A stretch of DNA of 64,000 nucleotides from Tabrizicola_A sp965284335 (lineage in GTDB: Bacteria > Pseudomonadota > Alphaproteobacteria > Rhodobacterales > Rhodobacteraceae), in the NCBI RefSeq assembly GCF_965284335.1, contig NZ_OZ260076.1, one strand, 5' to 3'. The notes beneath the pieces were generated by a model. That model made no database searches. It saw nothing but the letters and a program-made list of their open reading frames with translations, and was not told where the DNA came from. The number at the start of each line of letters is the position of its first letter. Positions within the stretch are counted from its first letter, which is position 1. Below, in pieces: positions 32,897 to 42,485 of the stretch. Both the position numbers and the translations under genes were made by a program.

Positions 32897-35106
32897 GGTG
32901 TGTGCTGGGCCGCCCGAGCGTCGGCGGCGACGAGACCGGCAAAGATGCCGCCCCGGGCCAAGAGCTCCGCGTAGGTTCCGCTTTCCACGATGCGCCCGGC
33001 GTCAAGGACATGGATGCAGTCGCAGTGGCGGATGGTCTCAAGGCGATGGGCCACGGTGATTGTCGTCGACTTCAACCCATCGAGCGCTTTGGCGACATGG
33101 GCCTCGCGCGCGGGGTCGAGCGCACTTGTCGCCTCATCCAGAATGACGATCCGGGGGGCCTGGGCAAGCGCGCGCGCGATCAGGATCCGCTGCACCTGAC
33201 CGCCGGAAAAGACCGAACCCGCATCGCCGATCGGGGTGGACAGGCCAAGGGGCAGGGCGCGGATCTCGTCGTCGATGGCCGCTTTCTGAAGGGCGCGCCA
33301 GGCATCCTCGATATCCAGTTTCAGCCCCAGCGCGATGTTTTCCAGGATGGTGCCCGGAAACAGCTGGCCCGACTGCCCGACGACGCCGATCTGCCGCCGC
33401 ACGGCGGCGGCGTCCAGCTGGTCAAGACCGATCCCATCATAACGCACTTGCCCCATCTCAAGGGTCTGCAGACCCAGGATGGTGCGCAGCAAGGTCGTCT
33501 TGCCCGAACCTGACGGGCCGACAATGGCGATATGCTCCCCCGGTTTGATGTCCAGCGACACATGATCAAGGATCGGCCTGGCATGGGGATCGCGGCGCAC
33601 GGTGACGCGGTCAAGGGTCACGCGGCCGCTCAGCGCGCCGGGCACCATGCCCGTCTGAAACGGCGCTGGGGTCTTCTCCAGCAGGGGTTGGATCATCTTG
33701 TGTTGCAGGCCCAGCATACTGACATCAAGAAAGCTGTGCACCAGGGTGACGGCCGCCCCCGTCACGGTCATTAAGGCGACCGTGAAGGCCACGCTGTCCT
33801 GAACCGGCATGTCCTGATGAAAGAGGATGGCCGCGCCGATCCCGGTGGCAATCACCCCACCCTCGAGGGATTTTTCCAGCGCATGGATGCGCGAGCCCAT
33901 GCGGTCGGTGACCAGGAAGCGTTCTTTCAGCGCCAGAAAGCTTTGGGCGAACATCGTGAAGAACCGCCGCTCTGCGCCATAGGCGCGCAGGGTTTCCAGC
34001 TGCGACAGGGCTTCGTGCGACAAGGAGATCCAGCTTGTGGGCGAGCTCGGTCCGGCGAACAGCGCGGCCACCTGGCGCTTTGCGGTCCAGGCCGCCAGCC
34101 CGGTGGCGAGGAGCATCAGCGCCACGGCGGTCAATGCGGCCGTTGGCGCTGCGCGCATCATCACGGCAAGGCTTGGCAGCGCGATCAGCGCGGCCGCGCC
34201 GATGCGTAGGGCCAGGCCCCAGGCCCCGCGATGCCACCCCTCCACCGACCGCGTGACCAGGGCCGCCGCCCCGGGCGGCACGGCAGCCCCGCCCCCGGCG
34301 GCGCGGGTCACACGGATCATCCGGTCGGCGGCTGCCACCCGCAGCATCAGCCCGGCGCGGCCATTGAGGCGCAGCATGCTGAGTTCGGCCGCAAGCCGCG
34401 TTGCCAGCGCCGCAAGAACCAGCGCAATCAGCATGGCCACTACATGCACCAAAAGCGGCGTGTCGCGCCCCGGGATGATGATTTCGGTCACCGCAATGTT
34501 GGCAATGGGCGTCAGCGCCAGCACCAGGCCCGCAAGGAAGGTCATCAGCGTATAGCCGCTCAGGTCGCGCAGCTTCGGGCCCAGCGCATACCAAAACAGC
34601 GTCTTGAGCGTGATCTTGCCCTCGGGCAGGGTCGGGCAAAGCGCAAAGGCCTCTTCAGCCAGGCCCGCGCGCGCCGTGCTGTCCAGCCGCTTTGGCGCAT
34701 GGGCGATCTGGCCCTCTGTGAGGAGCCAGGCCCCCCCCTTCGGCGTCAGCGCGACGGGCGTTCCGTCTGCGGCAAGCCTGGCCACCATCGGCAGCGCAAA
34801 GCGCTTTTCCCAGCCCTCCGTCAGCTTGACGGCATAGGCCGTCAGCCCGGCCGACCGCGCAAGACGTTCGATCATCTCCCCGGCATCGTCTCCGCCAAGG
34901 GCCCCGCCTTCGGGTTTTTTCCCGTAATAGCGCGCGGCCGCGCGCATGGCGGCGGTCTGCGGCTCCTCGGCGGCGGCAAAACTGCCACCCTGCGCGGGGT
35001 TCAGCATGGTGCTGACACGCCACAGCACATCTCCAAAGGCGCGTTCTTCTTCCTCGATGGCCGCGGGGGCGGGCACTTGCGCAGAGGTGGATCTGGCCTC
35101 CATCAT
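32893..35106 (-). CDS. NHLM-type exporter, second ABC subunit (no peptidase)
   Basis: A 737-residue half-transporter. An N-terminal cytoplasmic domain (1-~185) without peptidase residues is followed by a membrane domain (about 190-460). A C-terminal nucleotide-binding domain has GPSGSGKTTLL, the signature FSGGQVQRILIARAL and Walker B RIVILDEATSALD. The long non-peptidase N domain is characteristic of NHLM ABC2 proteins. It overlaps ABC1 and TctC by 4 bp each. It probably forms a heterodimer with ABC1. Confidence 0.85.
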   Translation of the reverse strand: MMEARSTSAQVPAPAAIEEEERAFGDVLWRVSTMLNPAQGGSFAAAEEPQTAAMRAAARYYGKKPEGGALGGDDAGEMIERLARSAGLTAYAVKLTEGWEKRFALPMVARLAADGTPVALTPKGGAWLLTEGQIAHAPKRLDSTARAGLAEEAFALCPTLPEGKITLKTLFWYALGPKLRDLSGYTLMTFLAGLVLALTPIANIAVTEIIIPGRDTPLLVHVVAMLIALVLAALATRLAAELSMLRLNGRAGLMLRVAAADRMIRVTRAAGGGAAVPPGAAALVTRSVEGWHRGAWGLALRIGAAALIALPSLAVMMRAAPTAALTAVALMLLATGLAAWTAKRQVAALFAGPSSPTSWISLSHEALSQLETLRAYGAERRFFTMFAQSFLALKERFLVTDRMGSRIHALEKSLEGGVIATGIGAAILFHQDMPVQDSVAFTVALMTVTGAAVTLVHSFLDVSMLGLQHKMIQPLLEKTPAPFQTGMVPGALSGRVTLDRVTVRRDPHARPILDHVSLDIKPGEHIAIVGPSGSGKTTLLRTILGLQTLEMGQVRYDGIGLDQLDAAAVRRQIGVVGQSGQLFPGTILENIALGLKLDIEDAWRALQKAAIDDEIRALPLGLSTPIGDAGSVFSGGQVQRILIARALAQAPRIVILDEATSALDPAREAHVAKALDGLKSTTITVAHRLETIRHCDCIHVLDAGRIVESGTYAELLARGGIFAGLVAADARAAQHTP

Positions 35107-37241
35107 GCCGCCCTCGACGCGGTGTCGAAGCTTGCCGACATGTCAGCCATGAGCTGTGCCGGTACCCCCTGGGCGGCGATGGTGCCCTCTTTCAGCAAGA
35201 TCGCCCGATCGCAGCGCAGGGCGGTGCCTGGGCGATGCGTCACGATCACAACCGTCGCGCCGGTCTTGCGCAGCATGTCAAGCACCTGTTCTTCCGATCT
35301 GGCATCCAACGCGCTTGTCGTCTCGTCCAGGATAAGCACCGCCGGTCGGCGCACCAGCGCGCGGGCCAGCGCAAGCCGCTGGAGTTCGCCGCCACTGAAC
35401 CCCGTATCCCCTGCCGCAATCTTTGTTGACGGGCCCGCCGGCCTGCGAGCCACGGCCTCGGCCAGGCCAACGCGCTGCATCGCCGCCATCACGGCCTCGC
35501 TGGAAATGCTCTGGTCCCACAGCGTGATGTTCTGCTCGATCGTGCCGCTGAAGGTGGCCGGGGCCTGGCCGATGTAGACCATGCGGCGGCGCAGCTCTTC
35601 TTGCGGCCAATCGCTCAGGGCGATGCCATCAAGAATGGCCATGCCCTCCGACGGTTCGATCAGACCGGCCAGCACCCGTGCCATGGTCGACTTGCCCGCC
35701 CCCGAGCCACCGATCAGGGCAACCAGCGATCCCGGTTCGATCACGCAGGTGATCTCACGCAGCACAGGGCGGCCCGGAGAATGGGCAAAGCTGACGCCTG
35801 CCAGCACCAGCCGACCCTCGGTTCGGGCCGGAGCCTCCACCCGCACCCGGTCATCGAAGGCGGCGGCAACCCGGTGGTGTTCCAGATCGGCCAACCGCAT
35901 CAGACTGCCCGCGCTTTCCTGAATCTGGCACAGCGATGCGGCCAGCGCGGCGATCGGCTTGTTCAGCAGACCGGCAAGCATCTGGATGGCCACAAGATCC
36001 CCCAGCGACAAGGTGCCCTCCATCGCCCGCGCCGCCCCCACGATCAGGACGACCCCGCTCAGCAAGAGGCTCGATGTGACCGGGCCCAGATTTGCGATGG
36101 CGCGCATCATGCCCAGACCCTGTTCGGTGGCGATGGCGCTTTCCTCGCCCGCAATCCAGTTGCCCAGCAACAGACGCTCGCGGCCCAGCATCTGATAGGC
36201 CTGAAAGTTAACCATGCCAGAGGTGGCCACCGCAGCGGCGCGCCCCTCGGCCAGTTGATGTTCGCGGGTGCGTTCCGCCAGCCGGTTCGAGATGCCGCGC
36301 AGGATGGCAAAGTTAACCACACAGGTGCCGAAGGCTGCGGCCATGATGATCGGATCATAAAGTGACAGGATCAGGAAATAGGCCGCAGCCACAAGAAGCT
36401 GGGGGGCCACCTCGGCCAGAGGCCCGGCCACCGCCCCGCCCACGTCCGAGCCAAGCCGGATCCGGGCCACCACCTCCCCCGCCGAGCGCTGCGAAAAGAA
36501 CGACAGCGGCATGGTCAGCGCCCGCCAGAAGCCGCGCAGCGCCGATGTCGCGCCGATCTTGATCTTCCAGGTGGCGACGACCCAGGCCGACAGATAGGCC
36601 AGCACCACCTGCGCGATGACCACCGCCAGCAGTACGCCCAGAAAGGCGGCCGTCCAGCCCTTTTGCCCGGCGCCAAGGATCTGGTCGACAAAGGTGCTCA
36701 TCGCGCCCGCAAGCGCCAGGCCAGGCACCACGGTCAAGACGCCCGTGCCCAAGGCGATGGCCATGGCATCGGGCGAGCGCAAGGCCTCTTGCATCAGGGT
36801 GCCTGCAACCGCAGGCGGGCTGCCCTCGCGCTCGAACTCGGGGCCCGGTTCAAGCGCCAGCGTCAGACCCGTGAAGGATTCGCCGAACTCCAGCGCCGAG
36901 ACACGTCTTTGGCCCTGCGCCGGGTCAAGGATGACGAAATGGTCGCGGCCGATCGCCTCGAGCACCACGAAATGGTTGAAACACCAGTGAATGATCTGCG
37001 GCAGCGGCAAATCGGCAAGCGTTTCAGGCTCCCGGCGCAGCGGCACTACGGTCAACCCATAGCTGCGCGCCGCCGCGCACAAACCCGCCGCATCCACCCC
37101 GTCCCGCGAGGTTCCGCAGCTTTCCCGCGCCTCCTCCAGCGTGATCCAGCGGCCATAGCGCGCCAGAACCATGGCCAGACAGGCCGCACCACATTCGGCC
37201 GCCTCCATCTGCAAGACGAGCGGGGTTCGCCTGCCAACCAT
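35103..37241 (-). CDS. NHLM-type peptidase/ABC exporter (C39)
   Basis: A 712-residue bifunctional exporter. The N-terminal C39 protease has its catalytic motif intact: QMEAAECGAACL (Gln11, Cys17), His in NHFVVLEAIG and Asp in VILDPAQG. It should cut after a Gly-Gly leader. A membrane domain (about 160-440) and an ATPase domain follow, with GGSGAGKSTMA, FSGGELQRLALARAL and LILDETTSALD. I choose ATG 37241, preceded by AGGGC; GTG 37256 is in frame but has no ribosome site. It heads the four-gene operon whose probable substrate lies at 29078-30214. Confidence 0.9.
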   Translation of the reverse strand: MVGRRTPLVLQMEAAECGAACLAMVLARYGRWITLEEARESCGTSRDGVDAAGLCAAARSYGLTVVPLRREPETLADLPLPQIIHWCFNHFVVLEAIGRDHFVILDPAQGQRRVSALEFGESFTGLTLALEPGPEFEREGSPPAVAGTLMQEALRSPDAMAIALGTGVLTVVPGLALAGAMSTFVDQILGAGQKGWTAAFLGVLLAVVIAQVVLAYLSAWVVATWKIKIGATSALRGFWRALTMPLSFFSQRSAGEVVARIRLGSDVGGAVAGPLAEVAPQLLVAAAYFLILSLYDPIIMAAAFGTCVVNFAILRGISNRLAERTREHQLAEGRAAAVATSGMVNFQAYQMLGRERLLLGNWIAGEESAIATEQGLGMMRAIANLGPVTSSLLLSGVVLIVGAARAMEGTLSLGDLVAIQMLAGLLNKPIAALAASLCQIQESAGSLMRLADLEHHRVAAAFDDRVRVEAPARTEGRLVLAGVSFAHSPGRPVLREITCVIEPGSLVALIGGSGAGKSTMARVLAGLIEPSEGMAILDGIALSDWPQEELRRRMVYIGQAPATFSGTIEQNITLWDQSISSEAVMAAMQRVGLAEAVARRPAGPSTKIAAGDTGFSGGELQRLALARALVRRPAVLILDETTSALDARSEEQVLDMLRKTGATVVIVTHRPGTALRCDRAILLKEGTIAAQGVPAQLMADMSASFDTASRAA

Positions 37242-37581
37242 CACGATGCCCTGCACGGGAAAGACCGCAACCTGTCCGCCAAGGCGTCAAATTCTGTTTT
37301 CATTGCGCGCTCTTGTTCGCTTCCCCGGGATGGACGGCGGCCGAAGCAGGCGGCCGGTGTGGTGGCGGTGGCGCCATGGCAAGATCGCAAGCGGGCGTCA
37401 CCATATCTCTCGCCCGCCCCGAACATTGCTCGGGATCATGAGTTCCATGCAGAACGCGGGCGAAAGAAGCAGCATTTTATCTTTCCGCAATGAGCAACGG
37501 AGGTTTGGAGCGGGCAGGCCGATGTCATGCAATTCAGATTGCTGTCATCTGCATTGTCAAGATAAACTTCTACAATGCCGG
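37242..37581. other. Intergenic region between the exporter operon and IS3-2
   Basis: These 340 bp hold no convincing gene. With the 198 bp on the other side of the IS they formed a divergent promoter region of roughly 540 bp between the ABC1 and ATP-grasp genes before the IS entered. Confidence 0.5.
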
Positions 37582-37649
37582 CGACCTGCCCCCCGGAAGT
37601 TCCCTCGCTGTGATGTAGAGTCTGCCCAACCTGAGAAGGAGCAGACGAC

Positions 37650-37913
37650 ATGAGGAAAAGCCGTTTCACCGAAGCGCAGATTATCGGGATGATCAAAGAG
37701 CAGGAGGCCGGTTTGCCGACGGCTGAGTTGTGCCGGAAGCACGGGTTGAGCCCCGCGACCTTCTACAAGCTGAAGGCCAAGTATGGCGGGATGGACTTGT
37801 CCGATGCCAAGCGGCTGAAGCAGCTTGAGGACGAGAATGCGAAGCTCAAGCGCCTGCTGGCGGATGCCATGCTCGACAATGTGGTTCTGAAGGATCTCCT
37901 GGGAAAGCCCTGA
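37650..37913 (+). CDS. IS3 transposase OrfA (element 2)
   Basis: An 87-residue helix-turn-helix protein (FTEAQIIGMIKEQEAGLPTA, then CRKHGLSPATFYKLKAKYGG) with a C-terminal coiled coil. It is typical of IS407/IS3-group OrfA proteins and differs clearly from the OrfA at 27799. Confidence 0.9.
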   Translation: MRKSRFTEAQIIGMIKEQEAGLPTAELCRKHGLSPATFYKLKAKYGGMDLSDAKRLKQLEDENAKLKRLLADAMLDNVVLKDLLGKP

Positions 37914-37921
37914 CGACGCCG

Positions 37922-38802
37922 ATGCAACGGCGGGACGCGGTGCTGCGGGCGATGAAGGGTCATCCGATCTCTCAACGCCGTGCCTGTGTCCTGATCGGTG
38001 TCGATCCGAAGACGGTGCGGCGTGAACGACCGCCCGATAATCCGGAGATCCGTCTGGAAATGAACAAGATCGCCGAGAAGCGCCGTCGCTTCGGCTATCG
38101 GCGCGTGGGCATCATGCTGGAGCGCAAGGGCATGATCATGAACGAGAAGAAGCTCTACCGCATCTACCGGGAAGAGGGCCTGTCGGTGCGCCGACGCCGT
38201 GGCCGCAAACGGGCGCGCGGAAGCCGAACACCGATGCCTGTGCCGCTGCGCCCCAATCAGCGCTGGTCCCTGGACTTCCTGTCCGACACGTTCGGGGCCT
38301 GCCGCAAGTTCCGCATCCTGGCCGTGAACGACGATTGCTGCCGAGAAAACCTCGCCCTGATCGCCGACACCAGCATCTCGGGGGCTCGGGTGGCGCGGGA
38401 GCTGGATGCGCTGGTCCGGATTTACGGCAAACCCGCCTGCATCGTCAGTGACAACGGACCGAGTTCACCAGCAAGGCGATCCTGAAGTGGGCAAACGAGA
38501 ACGGCGTCGAGTGGCACTACATCGATCCGGGCAAGCCGCAGCAGAATGGCTACATCGAAAGCTTCAACGGCAGCCTGCGCGACGAATGCCTGAACGAGGA
38601 GATCTTCGACAGCCTGGCCGATGCCCGCCGAAAGTTGGCGATCTGGCGATACGACTACAACAACGTCAGGCCGCACTCCTCGCTGGGTAACAGGTCGCCG
38701 GCAGAAGCGCGCCGGACGCTTGAGCAATCTGAGGGCTCCGCGCCCGGCGCGCTTGCCCAACCCGAAACCGACCACTATCAACCCAAAGGACTCTCGTTAT
38801 GA
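37922..38802 (+). pseudogene. IS3 transposase OrfB (element 2), frameshifted
   Basis: The frame is normal from 37922 through LDFLSDTFG and CIVSDNG, then changes frame at about 38453-38458. There AACGGACCGAG stands where a family member would have an extra G (Asn-Gly-Thr-Glu-Phe-Thr). Restoring one base gives GTEFTSKAILKWANENG, later the catalytic Glu in NGYIESFNGSLRDEC, to the stop at 38802. The element cannot move on its own unless this is a sequencing error. Confidence 0.88.
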
Positions 38803-39026
38803 ACGAGGGACGACCGGGGGGCAGGTCACCGGGATTGGCAACGGATCGAATTGTTGGCCATCAGTCATTTAAAGTCGACCATGCGATCTGTCGGATGATG
38901 ACGGATTGTCATGAACTGAGGTCAGGTGTATCGAATAGAGACGCGTGCCTCTTTCTGGCGCATCGGTGAGCTGGTGATTTCGGAACCGGCCGCCGAATTT
39001 GGCCGCTCATCGGATGGAGACTCCAC

Positions 39027-40193
39027 GTGAATGATTCTAGGATCGGAATTACGGGTAATTTCGACAATATGCGCAATTCACTTGATCTGCTGTTCAAATC
39101 CTTGCGCCTTGCGGTCATCTACAATGGCAGTCGCGACGCGCAAGGTGCGGTCATCCGGCCAGCCCACAACCCTCGGTCCGAAAAATCCTATCAGCCGGTG
39201 GCGGAGGACGTGGCTCAGGGCCTGCGAAATCTCGGATTTCGCAATGTCGTCACCATTCCCGACGATCTCAATCTTGCACAGCGCCTGCGGGGTGAACGGA
39301 TCGACCTTGCCTGGCTGAATACGGCAGGAATTCAGGGCCTGGATCCGGCGGCACATACGCCGTCCCTGCTTGAATTGAGCGGAATTCCCTATGTCGGGCA
39401 TCGGCCACTGAATGTGATGATCCTGGACAACAAGCACATTTTCAAGGGAATTTGTGCCCGAATTGGTGTTCCCACGCCCGATTTCATCGTCTGGGACAAC
39501 CGTTGGGGTCAATTGAAACCGGACATCGACCCAAGATTTCAAGATGTTTTCCAGAACTACGATGGATCCTTCGTCGTGAAACCGGTGAATGGTCGGGCAT
39601 CTCAGAATGTCCTATGGGTCCGCGACCGCGCAGGATTGCCCCAGGCCATTTCAGATGTCCATCGCAAGACGCTGAATCTCGTCCAGATTGAAAAATATAT
39701 CGAGGGGCCCGAATATTGCGTGTCGGTCTGTGGGCCAACCATCGCACGAAATGGTCGTCTGGAGCAGATCGACCAGCCTTTCGCCTTTTCCATTCTGGAG
39801 CGTGTCCTGGGCCCTGATGAAAAGATCTTCACATCCATGGATGTCAGGGCGATCACATCCGACCGGGTCCGCCTCTTGCGTGCGGATGAGGACAGCGCCT
39901 ACCGCGAATTGGAAACTCTTGCCCGCAGGGTTTATTGCGAGTTGCAACTTCGCACCTTGATAAGACTAGACGTTCGCGCGGATTCAGAGGGTCGGCTTCA
40001 TGTGATCGAAGCCAATCCAAAGCCGGATTTGAAGCGCCCTGCGGGAACGATGATCAGCCTTGCCTGTGCCGGATTGGCACAGCACGGTATGACATATGAA
40101 GATCTTCTTCTCTCCCTGCTTGTCGATACGCTGTCAAATCATGGGGAAAGGATTCCAGACACGCTCGGTCCTGATTGGCAGACCGTTCCATGA
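39027..40193 (+). CDS. ATP-grasp ligase, D-Ala-D-Ala ligase-like
   Basis: A 388-residue ATP-grasp enzyme. The N domain binds substrate (LRLAVIYNGSRDAQG). The ATP-binding part has DGSFVVKPVNGRASQ (ATP lysine) and IEKYIEGPEYCVSVCG. The metal site RLDVR then HVIEANPKPDLKRP keeps Asp, Glu and Asn. It should join a carboxylate to an amine using ATP, forming an acyl phosphate. GTG 39027 follows GGAGA by six bases. It is the first gene of a tight operon (4-bp overlap with the next gene), divergent from the export operon. The sequence is visibly more AT-rich than the core genome. Substrate unknown; a peptide or amino acid is likely. Confidence 0.85.
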   Translation: MNDSRIGITGNFDNMRNSLDLLFKSLRLAVIYNGSRDAQGAVIRPAHNPRSEKSYQPVAEDVAQGLRNLGFRNVVTIPDDLNLAQRLRGERIDLAWLNTAGIQGLDPAAHTPSLLELSGIPYVGHRPLNVMILDNKHIFKGICARIGVPTPDFIVWDNRWGQLKPDIDPRFQDVFQNYDGSFVVKPVNGRASQNVLWVRDRAGLPQAISDVHRKTLNLVQIEKYIEGPEYCVSVCGPTIARNGRLEQIDQPFAFSILERVLGPDEKIFTSMDVRAITSDRVRLLRADEDSAYRELETLARRVYCELQLRTLIRLDVRADSEGRLHVIEANPKPDLKRPAGTMISLACAGLAQHGMTYEDLLLSLLVDTLSNHGERIPDTLGPDWQTVP

Positions 40194-42481
40194 CAGTTTT
40201 TGAAAGACTCAGCCATGCCGTCTCGATGACCTTGGTTGCGGCCCTTTCGCTTGGGCTGCTGATTTATGTCGGCTGGGCAGATGCAAAACGAAACCTGCCC
40301 GACTTCGAGACCAAGAAAATGGCGGCCCAAGGGGAACTGGTCCAGACGGCCATGGAATCGTTCCTGCGCGCCGGATTGCCGCTCGACCAATTTGTCGGCT
40401 TTGCGCAGATTGCAGAACCCACGCTGGACTCTGATCCAGATATCATTTCGATTGCCGCTTATGATGCAGATGGTCGCCAGGTGTTTGGTGCTGGCGATAC
40501 CTCGGTTCAGCCGATTGCAGGACAAAGGGCAGAATTGGGATATGGCATCAGGACCGACGGTGAATGGTTGCAGATTGCGCTTCCCTTGAGGGACCGATTT
40601 CAGCCCGTAGGCGACCTGATTGTCACCATGAAGGCCGAGACGGTCGTCAGGAAAGTCTCGACTGCGATTATCGGACTTCTTCCGGTATGTGCTTTTCTAG
40701 TTGGGGCCTTTTTCATTTCCGTGCTGATCCTTGGGCCGCGGGCCTTGGGGGGACGGGTTCCCTGGATCGGGATTGGATATGTTTTCATCTATTTCATGGC
40801 CGCAATGTTTCTCGTTGTTTCCCTGATCACGCTTTACGCGGAAGGGGCCCAGTCGACCGCAAAGGCGATGGGAGATTCCCTGTCTCAGAGAATTGCTCCG
40901 GTTTTCAAATACGGGCTGAGTCTGAACGATCTTTCGGGTCTGGATGAGGCCTTGTCACAATATCACAGCATTAACCCGGAAATTCGGGATGTCGCTGTAA
41001 TACTTGATGAAAAAATCGTCGTGCGCAGCGGCGAAGCACCGGTCGGCGGCCCCTGGCTGGCCCAACCCGACAGCTATGAGTTTCTTGTTCCGGTCGCGGG
41101 CACCGAGAATACGCGGATCGCTGTGGCATTGCCAAAGGACATCGTCTTTGGCGCGGTGGTTCGCAGTGTCAAGAATTTCGCCGCGCTTTTCCTGGCATCC
41201 TGTCTTCTTGCCTGGCTCTTTCTTGGATTGGCCCAGTCTCGAACCCTCAGGAAAGGCGATCCGGAAACCTACAAGATGGCCCTGATCAAGCCCATATTCT
41301 TTCTGGCCATATTCACGGATAACCTAGGGGCATCTTTCATGCCGCAGCTCCTTGATGATGCCGCCGCCCAAAGTGGTCTTGGGCAGAGCGCATCATCCAT
41401 GGCTTTTACAGCCTATTTTATGGCGTTTCTCGTGGTTCTTTTACCGGTCAGCGCATGGATTGATCGGAACGGCCCACGCGGAGTGATGGTTCTTGGTACA
41501 CTCAGCGTTGCAGTTGCCAATGCGATCCTGGCGTCGACACTTGATTTGAACTGGCTCGTGATCGCGCGGGCATTGGCGGGGCTTGGTCAGGGGCTGATCT
41601 TCATCGGGTTTCAATACGCCATCATGATCGTTACACCGGAAAGCCAAAGAACACGGGCTGCTGCGGTCATCGTCTTTGGGTTCAATGGTGGCATGATCGC
41701 AGGTGCCGCGATTGGATCATTGCTGGTCAGTGACATCAGCGCGCAAGGTGTGTTTCTGGTTGCGATATGCTTGGCGGTCTTGCTTGCCCTCTACACTGTC
41801 ATGACCGTGCCGTCCGCCTCTCTTGTATCTGGCAGCGCAAAGAGTTTCGGCAAGGTTTTGCGCGAGATACCATCTGCGTTCCAAAGCCTTGGATTTTTGC
41901 GAAGTGTGGTGCTGATTGGCGTTCCAAGCAAGGCCGTGCTGACCGGGGTCGTGATGTTTGCCATACCGCTCTTGCTGCATAATCGCGGATGGGCTGCCGA
42001 GAATATCGGTCAAGTCATCATGCTTTATTCCGTCGGTGTCATCCTGTCCTCGACGATCGCCGCCCGGATTGTTGATCGTCTGAATGGCAGTCGCGCCTCT
42101 TTGGTATTGGGTGGCCTCGTGTCCGTCACAGGGATCGTTCTGGTTGGCCTGGGCGATATCTGGCGTTTGGCGGATTTCGGGCAGATTCTTTCTGTGGTTT
42201 CAGGTGCATTTCTGATTGGACTGGCACATGGTTTGATAAACGCGCCCATCATCACCTATGTCGGGGCCACAACCGCGGCCGAAAGTCTGGGCCGCCCCAC
42301 AGCTGTATCCCTATATCGCATCGTCGAGCGTTTGGGGCATGTTTCCGGGCCGATCATCATCGGACAGATGATGCTTTTTGTTCCCGATGAGCAGGTGCTG
42401 GTTCTTGCGGCGCTTTTAATTTTTTCGGTGACGCTGGTGTTCTCGATCCCGATCCGCTCCGAGCGTTGGAAGGGAGGCTGA
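40190..42481 (+). CDS. Sensor-MFS fusion transporter
   Basis: A 763-residue inner-membrane protein. Helix 1 (about 8-29) is followed by an extracytoplasmic domain (about 30-155), helices 2-3 (about 157-215) and a second extracytoplasmic domain (about 216-325). A further helix leads into a major facilitator domain from about residue 365. There DNLGASFMPQLLDD and AWIDRNGPRGVMVLG (the MFS A-motif-like loop) can be seen. The two outer domains look like single Cache sensor domains. ATG 40190 overlaps the ATP-grasp stop (ATGA); 4 bp separate it from the next gene. The cargo is unknown. Confidence 0.8.
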   Translation: MTVFERLSHAVSMTLVAALSLGLLIYVGWADAKRNLPDFETKKMAAQGELVQTAMESFLRAGLPLDQFVGFAQIAEPTLDSDPDIISIAAYDADGRQVFGAGDTSVQPIAGQRAELGYGIRTDGEWLQIALPLRDRFQPVGDLIVTMKAETVVRKVSTAIIGLLPVCAFLVGAFFISVLILGPRALGGRVPWIGIGYVFIYFMAAMFLVVSLITLYAEGAQSTAKAMGDSLSQRIAPVFKYGLSLNDLSGLDEALSQYHSINPEIRDVAVILDEKIVVRSGEAPVGGPWLAQPDSYEFLVPVAGTENTRIAVALPKDIVFGAVVRSVKNFAALFLASCLLAWLFLGLAQSRTLRKGDPETYKMALIKPIFFLAIFTDNLGASFMPQLLDDAAAQSGLGQSASSMAFTAYFMAFLVVLLPVSAWIDRNGPRGVMVLGTLSVAVANAILASTLDLNWLVIARALAGLGQGLIFIGFQYAIMIVTPESQRTRAAAVIVFGFNGGMIAGAAIGSLLVSDISAQGVFLVAICLAVLLALYTVMTVPSASLVSGSAKSFGKVLREIPSAFQSLGFLRSVVLIGVPSKAVLTGVVMFAIPLLLHNRGWAAENIGQVIMLYSVGVILSSTIAARIVDRLNGSRASLVLGGLVSVTGIVLVGLGDIWRLADFGQILSVVSGAFLIGLAHGLINAPIITYVGATTAAESLGRPTAVSLYRIVERLGHVSGPIIIGQMMLFVPDEQVLVLAALLIFSVTLVFSIPIRSERWKGG

Positions 42482-42485
42482 CAAG

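Larger units (their letters stand above)
37582..38828 (+). mobile_element. IS3-family insertion sequence 2 (orfB frameshifted)
   Basis: A 1247-bp element. The ends share GACCTGCCCCCCGG (left from 37582, right complement ending 38828). A 4-bp direct repeat CCGG lies at 37578-37581 and 38829-38832, a likely target duplication. It separates the two divergent operons of the export locus. Confidence 0.88.
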
